This document shows, in pieces, positions 6,304 to 11,741 of a stretch of 11,741 bases of DNA. Each line of letters starts with the position of its first letter. Positions within the stretch are counted from its first letter, which is position 1. Source of the DNA: Aliidiomarina sp047920995. GTDB lineage: Bacteria; Pseudomonadota; Gammaproteobacteria; Enterobacterales; Alteromonadaceae. The notes below the pieces were generated by a model. It worked only from the letters and a program-made list of their open reading frames with translations. It had not been told where the DNA came from and did no database searches. The stretch is taken from positions 1 to 11,741 of the forward strand of contig NZ_JBLRWZ010000045.1 in NCBI RefSeq assembly GCF_047920995.1. The letters are read 5' to 3'. A program made the position numbers and the translations under genes.

Positions 6304-8769
6304 TTAGGCGCGTTTCAAACGCAGCGCATTAGTTAACACAAAAACACTTGATAAGGCCATCGCCGCCGCAGCAAGCATCGGTGACAGTAAGATACCAAAG
6401 GCTGGATAGAGCACACCAGCGGCTACTGGCAGCAAGCTGGCGTTATACGCAAAGGCCCAAAATAAATTTTGTTTAATATTACGTAAGGTTTTACGGCTAA
6501 TTTCAAGCGCAGCAACCACCGCTTGCAAATCGCCCCGCATAAGCACTACATCGGCTGATTCAATGGCTATATCCGTACCACTGCCCACCGCAATACCAGT
6601 GTTAGCCTCTGCGAGCGCGGGGGCATCGTTAATCCCATCACCAACAAAGGCTACTGCACCGAATTCCTTACGGAGTTCTTTTACCGCACTTACTTTGCCA
6701 TCGGGTAACACTTCGGCAACTACTTTATCAATGCCTAGTTGTTTCGCGATCGCTTCAGCTGTGGTGCGGTTATCGCCAGTAATCATTGCAACTTGTAGGC
6801 CCAATGCATGAAACGCTTGAATTGCTGCTGGCGTGCTTTCGCGCACCGTATCGGCAACTGCAATTATAGCTGCAAGCTTGCCATTAATAGCTGCATATAG
6901 AGGGGTTTTACCCTCAGCGGCTAATTTATTTGCCGTGGTATTAAATTCCGTAACATTAATATCGCGTTCTTGCATAAACCTATCGGCGCCGATTGCGATG
7001 GTGCTTGATTGCTCATCATCAGTTGCCACAATTTCTGCGGTTACACCCATTCCGGAAATCGTTTTAAATTCGCGGCATTCAGGTAATGCGATATTTTTAG
7101 CCAGAGCTGCCTCAACTATGGCGTTGGCGATGGGGTGTTCCGATTGCTGCTCTACCGCCGCAATCATTGCCAATAATTTTTCTTCATTGCAGGATTCGGT
7201 TACCACAAAATCAGTAAGCTTCGGTTTGCCCTCCGTAAGAGTGCCAGTTTTATCCAAGGCAATTACTTGGCAATCACGCAAAGTTTGCAGTGCTTCACCT
7301 TGGCGGAACAAAACTCCGCGCTCAGCAGCGCGGCCGGTACCTACCATAATTGAAACCGGTGTTGCTAAACCCATTGCGCAAGGGCAGGCAATGATCAACA
7401 CCGCCACACCATTCACCAGAGCAAAGGTGAGGGCAGGGCTAGGGCCAAACATAAGCCATATCAATACGGTAAGCAGGGCAATCAGCATTACAATGGGCAC
7501 AAACACTGCGGTTACTTTATCTACCAGTGCTTGCACCGGCAGGCGTGCCCCCTGTGCTTGCTCTACCATTTTAATAATCTGTGCCAATAAGGTATCGGCA
7601 CCTATTTTGGTTGCCTTAAAGGTAAGTGAGCCATTACTATTTACCGTACCTGCGGAAACGGTGTCACCCGCTTTTTTAGCAACCGGGATAGGCTCACCGG
7701 TAAGCATGGATTCATCAACATAAGAATCGCCACTTGCTACTTCGCCATCAACAGCGATGCGCTCACCGGGTTTGGCTTGAATGAGATCGCCCACTTTGAT
7801 CTCGGTGATAGGTAGCTCTTGCCAATCGCTCTTATCATCCGCTACATCGCGCTTTACTCGTGCGGTTTTCGCTTGCAAGCCCACTAACCGCTTTATGGCA
7901 TCGCCTGTGTGGCCCTTTGCGCGTGCTTCTAGCAATCTGCCCAACAGAATCAAGGTAACAATAACTGCGGCCGCTTCGTAATAAACATTGGCCGTACCGG
8001 CTGGCAGTACATTAGGTGTAAAGGTAGCTACCACGGAAAATAGCCAAGCAGCACTAGTGCCAAGCGCTACTAATGAATTCATATCCGGAGAGCCGCGCAA
8101 AAGGGCAGGAAAGCCAACCTTGTAGAAACGCCAACCAGGGATAGCGAGTACTATGGTGGTAAGCACAAATTGTAGATTCCAATTTAATGTTTGCCCAAGC
8201 GTATTTTCTACCCAGTGGTGTATTGCAGGAATAAAGTGGCTACCCATTTCTAGAATAAACACTGGTAGCGTAAGCAATGCGGCGAGCCAAAAGCTATTTT
8301 GCAAGGAGCTAATTTCAGCTGCTTTGTGATTCGTATCCTTTTGTTGGTCAGCGTTTTTTAGTTTAGCTTCGTAACCTGCAGACTTCACAGCGCTTTTTAG
8401 CTGGTGCGGGTCTCCACTGCCACTAATGAACTCTACTACCGCGGTTTCACTGGCGAGATTTACTCGAGCTAGATACACTCCAGGTACTTGCAAGAGAGCT
8501 TTTTCTACTTTTCCTACACAAGATGCGCAGTGCATTCCTACCAAATCAAGCTCTACACGTTCGGTGCGCGCAGGGTAGCCTGCTTGTTCTAGGTTTTTCA
8601 CAACATTGGCAAGCACTTCCGCATTCGGAAACTCGATTTCAGCAGTTTCGTTGGCTAGGTTCACTGATACTGCTGTTACGCCGGCAGTATCTTCAATTGC
8701 TTTACTCGCCCGGCGCACGCAGCTTGCGCACGTAAGTTTACTTATTGATGCTTGAATCGATTGGCTCAT
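6304..8769 (-). CDS. copA: Cu(+)-exporting P1B-type ATPase
   Basis: This 821-residue inner-membrane pump drives Cu(+) out of the cytoplasm using ATP. Two N-terminal heavy-metal-associated domains carry CASC at residues 14-17 and 81-84. Eight membrane segments are expected, and the transport site CPC (462-464) sits in the sixth. Catalytic motifs are TGE (357-359, actuator), DKTGT with phospho-Asp506, the P1B-specific His-Pro (545-546), and GDGIND (710-715). Copper specificity is supported by Tyr775-Asn776 in 'AYNASLLP' (TM7) and by Met804...Ser807-Ser808 in TM8, matching the Cu(+) class. I choose the ATG at 8769, with GAGG 5 nt upstream. The frame stays open back to 8850, but that extension would run through the leader region and add 27 residues before the first metal-binding domain. 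No cueR or copper-chaperone gene is adjacent. Confidence 0.95.
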   Translation of the reverse strand: MSQSIQASISKLTCASCVRRASKAIEDTAGVTAVSVNLANETAEIEFPNAEVLANVVKNLEQAGYPARTERVELDLVGMHCASCVGKVEKALLQVPGVYLARVNLASETAVVEFISGSGDPHQLKSAVKSAGYEAKLKNADQQKDTNHKAAEISSLQNSFWLAALLTLPVFILEMGSHFIPAIHHWVENTLGQTLNWNLQFVLTTIVLAIPGWRFYKVGFPALLRGSPDMNSLVALGTSAAWLFSVVATFTPNVLPAGTANVYYEAAAVIVTLILLGRLLEARAKGHTGDAIKRLVGLQAKTARVKRDVADDKSDWQELPITEIKVGDLIQAKPGERIAVDGEVASGDSYVDESMLTGEPIPVAKKAGDTVSAGTVNSNGSLTFKATKIGADTLLAQIIKMVEQAQGARLPVQALVDKVTAVFVPIVMLIALLTVLIWLMFGPSPALTFALVNGVAVLIIACPCAMGLATPVSIMVGTGRAAERGVLFRQGEALQTLRDCQVIALDKTGTLTEGKPKLTDFVVTESCNEEKLLAMIAAVEQQSEHPIANAIVEAALAKNIALPECREFKTISGMGVTAEIVATDDEQSSTIAIGADRFMQERDINVTEFNTTANKLAAEGKTPLYAAINGKLAAIIAVADTVRESTPAAIQAFHALGLQVAMITGDNRTTAEAIAKQLGIDKVVAEVLPDGKVSAVKELRKEFGAVAFVGDGINDAPALAEANTGIAVGSGTDIAIESADVVLMRGDLQAVVAALEISRKTLRNIKQNLFWAFAYNASLLPVAAGVLYPAFGILLSPMLAAAAMALSSVFVLTNALRLKRA

Positions 8770-8828
8770 AGCTGCCTCATAAAATGAATGTAGTTGCGGA
8801 TTTATGCGGAGTGTTAGCTTTAAAGATA

Positions 8829-8857
8829 AGTATAGCGTAAAGTTTAACACGCAAAAA
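8829..8857 (-). promoter_or_regulatory. Possible copA promoter
   Basis: On the minus strand a near-consensus -10 hexamer, TATACT (8829-8834), lies about 60 nt before the chosen copA start. At the 17-nt spacing only a poor -35, TTTTTG (8852-8857), is present. An alternative pair is TTAAAC (8842-8847) with TTTAAA (8819-8824), spacer 17. The strong terminator of the upstream gene immediately precedes this, so copA needs its own promoter in the gap. I saw no clear CueR-type dyad of the ACCTTCC/GGAAGGT kind. Confidence 0.3.
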
Positions 8858-8886
8858 AAAGCCAGTCAGAGTATATGACTGGCTTT
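8853..8886 (-). terminator. Rho-independent terminator of the TonB-receptor gene
   Basis: GCCAGTCA (8861-8868) and TGACTGGC (8876-8883) form a perfect 8-bp stem around a 7-nt loop, extendable by three A-T pairs (8858-8860 with 8884-8886). Read on the minus strand the stem is followed by eight U residues (A-tract 8853-8860), the classical form. It lies 25 nt after the receptor stop codon. The plus-strand tail (tttctt) is much weaker, so the direction is minus. Confidence 0.9.
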
Positions 8887-8911
8887 CTTGGTAAAGTTCG
8901 CAGATTTGCTG

Positions 8912-11416
8912 TTAGAAGCGATAAGCAACGCGACCATATACGAATCTGCCGGAACGACCGAATGGTGAATAGTTAGAAAAAGATGTTGCACCAGTGGTGT
9001 TCAGATTGATGGGGTTGGCATCAGGATAGGTGTCTAGAATATTGTCTGCACCAATCGCCAATGACCAGTTTTCGTTAACATCATAACGGCCTTCTAAATC
9101 AACAATCGTTTTAGCGCTCAACGTGTTGTCATTCAGTGGGTTGTTATTTGGCGCAAGTACCTCACCGTAGCGATTGATACGCATGGTTGCCGACCACTTA
9201 TCGAGATTCCAATTGGTGATTAGGCCAATCTTATTTTTTGGTGCTCCTTTCTCGAACGTTAGCACATTTACTCGCGCAAATAGTGTTGGTGCAGGGTCTA
9301 ATGCAGCTAGTTGTGCTGTTTCTGGAACACGAGTTACTTTCGTTCTATTCGCGTTACCAACTAAGTTAAACTCGAAGGCGCCTGCGTTTTCAGTAACCCA
9401 AGGCCATGAAACAACAACATCTACCCCTTGAGTTTCGGTATCAACACCGTTAATAAAGAAGCGGCCACCACCAATTCCAATAAACCCTTGTTCGCTTAAA
9501 AACTCACGAACATTCGCTTGCGTTAGGTTTTCAGAAAGTACGATACGATCATCAATATCGATACGATAGGCGTCTATTGTTACCGAAACATCACCAAACC
9601 GCATTACAGTACCGATTGAAAAGTTAATCGATTCTTCTGCATCTAGCGGTTGTGCGCCAAGGGCCACAGCTACGGGATCAGCAACTGGGAATGTGGTGAT
9701 ATCAAATGGTATACCATTGATAAAGTTTGTTGATGTTGCAGTGAAGTATTGTTGCTGAAGCGATGGTGCCCGAAATCCATTTTGGATAGACCCTCGAATC
9801 GCGAAATCTTCGTTAATATCATAGCGTGTTGCGATTTTTCCGGTAACGGTATTACCGAAATCAGAATAGTCTTCTATTCGTAAAGCTCCAGAAACCAGCC
9901 AATCTAACGTAACTTCCGCTTCTAGATCAACATAGGCACCCACGGCATTGCGATTCTCGTTAATCGCATTACTTGGCCGAAAGCCAGGAAAAACTTGCGA
10001 ACCAGAAGCTGTGGCATTGCCGTTTAGTGTTACACCGCCATTGATATATGAATTGGGCTCACCAGCAAAAATCCGATATTCTTCGCGTCGTGCTTCTGCA
10101 CCCACTGCTACACTTAATGGTGAGGCTAATCCTTCAACATCATAAAAGCGCGCGCCTGATAAGTTGTATACAAGTTGATTGTAGCGGTAGCCACCAGCAT
10201 CAAATTCGGTGCCACTGGCCACACCCAATGAGCGGTTTAAGGTATTCTTAATGGTGAACATCATTTCGTTCTGGCCAAATACCACAGAGGTATCCATTGC
10301 CCAATCGCCGGCTTGCCACTCATAACCGGCGGCTAAACTCATATCATCTACATCAGGAGCTATCAGCGGAAGAAAACCATCAGGATAAATCTCTGGAACG
10401 TTACGAGCATCTCGCGCTGTGCGATAGAAGCCGGCAGATACAGCTTGGCGATTTTGATAGGATGCCCAGCCATATAGTTTTGAGCCATCGTCTAGGTTAA
10501 TACCCGCATTGGCGAATAAGGTTAGTTGTTCTACCTCAGGTTCCCCATACCATGCGTTGAATCGATCGAATGTTGCCTCTCGAGGATCAAACTCTCCATC
10601 TATTAGGTTATATTGTTGGCGATGATCCCAACCACCGCGCTCAGTTCGCTCTTGGTCTTTATATTCTAATGCAAGTGTGAGGAAGCCATCATCGGTAAGA
10701 GCGAAGCCAGTCCACGCATTTAACGTTAAGGTTTCGCCATCACTGCGGCTTCGGGAAATTTCACTTGGTGCGCCCCAGTTAGCGCCCGCCGGAACAGGGG
10801 TAGTTGGAACAGTGTATTTGGTATCCCGCCAGCCGTATTGTAACGACACAGAACCACCTTCTCTAGCTTCCCGTAAGCGCACATTAATTACGCCTGCGAT
10901 GGCATCAGAACCATATTGCGCCGAGGCACCATCACGGAGAACCTCAACAGATTGAACAGCACCGAGTGGAATAGTGTTTAAATCAACTGCCGAAGATCCC
11001 CGGCCTACTGTGCCATTAACGTTCACTAAAGCAGCAGAATGGCGGCGTTTTGAATTCACCAATACAAGGGTTTGATCCGGAGCAAGGCCTCGTAAACTCG
11101 CCGGCCGCACTGTATCAGTGCCATCGGCTAATCCCGGGCGAGGAAAATTAAATGAAGGTAAGGCTACCGAAAGAGCTTGATTTAACTCAGTAATGCCGGC
11201 GCGAGCCATATCTTCACCGCGCACAATATCAACTGCAGCGGTGGATTCTTCTGCGGATCGGCCAGCAACCCGAGTACCTGTTACAACTATACGCTCCACA
11301 CGCTCCGAGGTTTCTTGTTGATTAGATGTTGAACTAGCCTCTTGGGCAACTAACGCATGAGGAGCTAGAACGGCTGCAATTAACAATGCTAATGGGCTTT
11401 TTCGAAATGCTTTCAT
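8912..11416 (-). CDS. TonB-dependent outer-membrane receptor
   Basis: This 834-residue protein should be an outer-membrane beta-barrel that imports a scarce ligand using the TonB-ExbBD system. A signal peptide (about 1-24, basic start then 'LALLIAAVLAPHALVA') precedes a short linker. 'ERIVVTGTRV' (41-50) is a TonB-box-like motif. The plug domain (about 55-175) has 'LRGLAPDQTLVLVNSKRRH' and the conserved 'VEVLRDGASAQYGSDAIAGVINV'. The rest is barrel, ending with aromatic strand residues and the terminal phenylalanine ('GRVAYRF') needed for outer-membrane assembly. Length is normal for the family. The ATG at 11416 has GGAG 6 nt upstream. The ligand cannot be assigned: iron chelates, cobalamin, copper chelates or glycans are all possible. 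The gene appears monocistronic, with a promoter candidate at 11439-11467 and a strong terminator after its stop. No Fur-box-like repeat was noticed upstream. Confidence 0.93.
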   Translation of the reverse strand: MKAFRKSPLALLIAAVLAPHALVAQEASSTSNQQETSERVERIVVTGTRVAGRSAEESTAAVDIVRGEDMARAGITELNQALSVALPSFNFPRPGLADGTDTVRPASLRGLAPDQTLVLVNSKRRHSAALVNVNGTVGRGSSAVDLNTIPLGAVQSVEVLRDGASAQYGSDAIAGVINVRLREAREGGSVSLQYGWRDTKYTVPTTPVPAGANWGAPSEISRSRSDGETLTLNAWTGFALTDDGFLTLALEYKDQERTERGGWDHRQQYNLIDGEFDPREATFDRFNAWYGEPEVEQLTLFANAGINLDDGSKLYGWASYQNRQAVSAGFYRTARDARNVPEIYPDGFLPLIAPDVDDMSLAAGYEWQAGDWAMDTSVVFGQNEMMFTIKNTLNRSLGVASGTEFDAGGYRYNQLVYNLSGARFYDVEGLASPLSVAVGAEARREEYRIFAGEPNSYINGGVTLNGNATASGSQVFPGFRPSNAINENRNAVGAYVDLEAEVTLDWLVSGALRIEDYSDFGNTVTGKIATRYDINEDFAIRGSIQNGFRAPSLQQQYFTATSTNFINGIPFDITTFPVADPVAVALGAQPLDAEESINFSIGTVMRFGDVSVTIDAYRIDIDDRIVLSENLTQANVREFLSEQGFIGIGGGRFFINGVDTETQGVDVVVSWPWVTENAGAFEFNLVGNANRTKVTRVPETAQLAALDPAPTLFARVNVLTFEKGAPKNKIGLITNWNLDKWSATMRINRYGEVLAPNNNPLNDNTLSAKTIVDLEGRYDVNENWSLAIGADNILDTYPDANPINLNTTGATSFSNYSPFGRSGRFVYGRVAYRF

Positions 11417-11628
11417 GTGAATCTCCAGTTACTTGCAATTTATACTTGCTACTTAGCTGTGTAACAAATAAGCAACATAAAGGAAAGGTTTTTTTAGGAT
11501 TTCTTGAGGTGTATTAGCATGTGTGTTATCGAACTGAAGATACTCTCGTGATTCTGTGCATCGTTTTTCCCTGTCGTGAACAGCCACAAAATGGAGGCGG
11601 AAATAACGAATCCGAGCTAAAAAACTAG
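11417..11628. other. Non-coding stretch between TonB receptor and tRNA terminator
   Basis: These roughly 210 nt contain no credible coding frame. They hold the receptor promoter candidate (11439-11467), an A/T-rich tract near 11480-11500, and at 11593-11602 a 10-nt copy of part of the neighbouring tRNA (see findings). I see nothing else I can name. Confidence 0.5.
11439..11467 (-). promoter_or_regulatory. Probable sigma70 promoter of the TonB-receptor gene
   Basis: On the minus strand TTGTTA (11462-11467) and TATAAA (11439-11444) are separated by exactly 17 nt. The -10 box ends about 22 nt before the ATG, which would give a very short leader that still contains the GGAG ribosome site. Both hexamers are close to consensus. 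Confidence 0.5.
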
Positions 11629-11657
11629 AAAAAAAGCCCCGCTATTGCTAGCGAGGC
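11629..11657 (-). terminator. Rho-independent terminator downstream of tRNA-Phe
   Basis: On the minus strand a 9-bp stem (bases 11649-11657 with 11636-11644, one G-U pair) closes a 4-nt GCAA loop, a stable tetraloop. It is followed by seven U residues (A-tract 11629-11635). It lies 11 nt beyond the CCA end of the tRNA, so it should end the tRNA transcript. Confidence 0.9.
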
Positions 11658-11668
11658 CTTTGAAATAA

Positions 11669-11741
11669 TGGTGCCCGGAGGCGGAATCGAACCACCGACA
11701 CGAGGATTTTCAATCCTCTGCTCTACCGACTGAGCTATCCG
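11669..11741 (-). tRNA. tRNA-Phe (GAA), lacking the first 3 nt at the window edge
   Basis: Read on the minus strand, 73 of the expected 76 nt are present, and the missing 5' bases should be GCC. The D stem GCTC/GAGC, anticodon stem GAGGA/TCCTC, loop TTGAAAA with anticodon GAA (plus-strand bases 11709-11711), five-base variable region and T arm (GGTGG/CCGCC with TTCGATT) are all intact. The 3' acceptor strand TCCGGGC-A and an encoded CCA are present. The arms match the gammaproteobacterial tRNA-Phe pattern closely. It decodes UUU and UUC. Confidence 0.97.

Noticed and set aside
6833..7723. Long open frame (296 codons) on the plus strand opposite copA
   Set aside because: It lies fully antisense to a well-supported P-type ATPase gene. 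Its translation is Ser/Ala/Thr-rich without any domain, as expected for a shadow frame of a GC-biased gene.
8770..8850. N-terminal 27-residue extension of CopA
   Set aside because: The frame is open, but the extension would begin beside the upstream terminator and covers the leader. The ATG at 8769 has a good GAGG site and begins just before the first metal-binding domain.

Overview
The window looks like ordinary chromosome from a gammaproteobacterium. The clearest marker is a nearly complete tRNA-Phe (GAA) at the right edge with enterobacterial-type arms. The moderate base composition, frequent TTA codons and a large TonB-dependent receptor ending in phenylalanine would fit a marine Alteromonadales-type organism, for example near Idiomarinaceae, but that narrower placement is only a guess. 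No transposase, integrase, phage gene, CRISPR array or defence effector was found.

Layout, left to right. (1) 2-379 (+) is the C-terminal part of a LysR-type regulator cut by the window edge. (2) 380-549 is non-coding and holds a perfect 8-bp inverted repeat (408-428) upstream of a WYL-domain transcription factor at 550-1560 (+). (3) Convergent to it is a two-gene minus-strand operon. A PRK12834-type FAD-binding dehydrogenase (3321-5012) is followed, with a 4-nt stop/start overlap, by a thiamine-diphosphate enzyme of the acetolactate synthase superfamily (1594-3324). (4) A 98-nt divergent intergenic region carries a 7-6-7 perfect inverted repeat (5045-5064), a good candidate operator. It separates that operon from a plus-strand pair, an SGNH/GDSL hydrolase (5111-5830) and a VOC (glyoxalase-fold) protein (5853-6296). 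(5) A Cu(+) P1B-type ATPase, CopA (6304-8769, minus), ends 7 nt from the VOC gene. (6) A TonB-dependent receptor (8912-11416, minus) has its own promoter candidate and a strong rho-independent terminator just upstream of copA. (7) A tRNA-Phe on the minus strand has a terminator directly after it.

How the genes work together. The best-supported functional unit is the FAD dehydrogenase and ThDP enzyme pair, which look translationally coupled and probably act in one catabolic or redox pathway whose substrate cannot be read from the sequence. The operator-like repeat between it and the SGNH/VOC pair could let one regulator govern both directions, but no TetR- or MarR-type regulator lies beside it. 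CopA exports cytoplasmic Cu(+) and appears to be its own transcription unit. The TonB receptor is an outer-membrane importer of unknown ligand. The WYL protein is a stand-alone ligand-sensing regulator with no recognisable defence system nearby. No clear-cut new system is visible. The items most worth follow-up are the FAD/ThDP operon, the two palindromes, the WYL protein with a variant signature motif, and a small tRNA-like sequence echo near the right edge.
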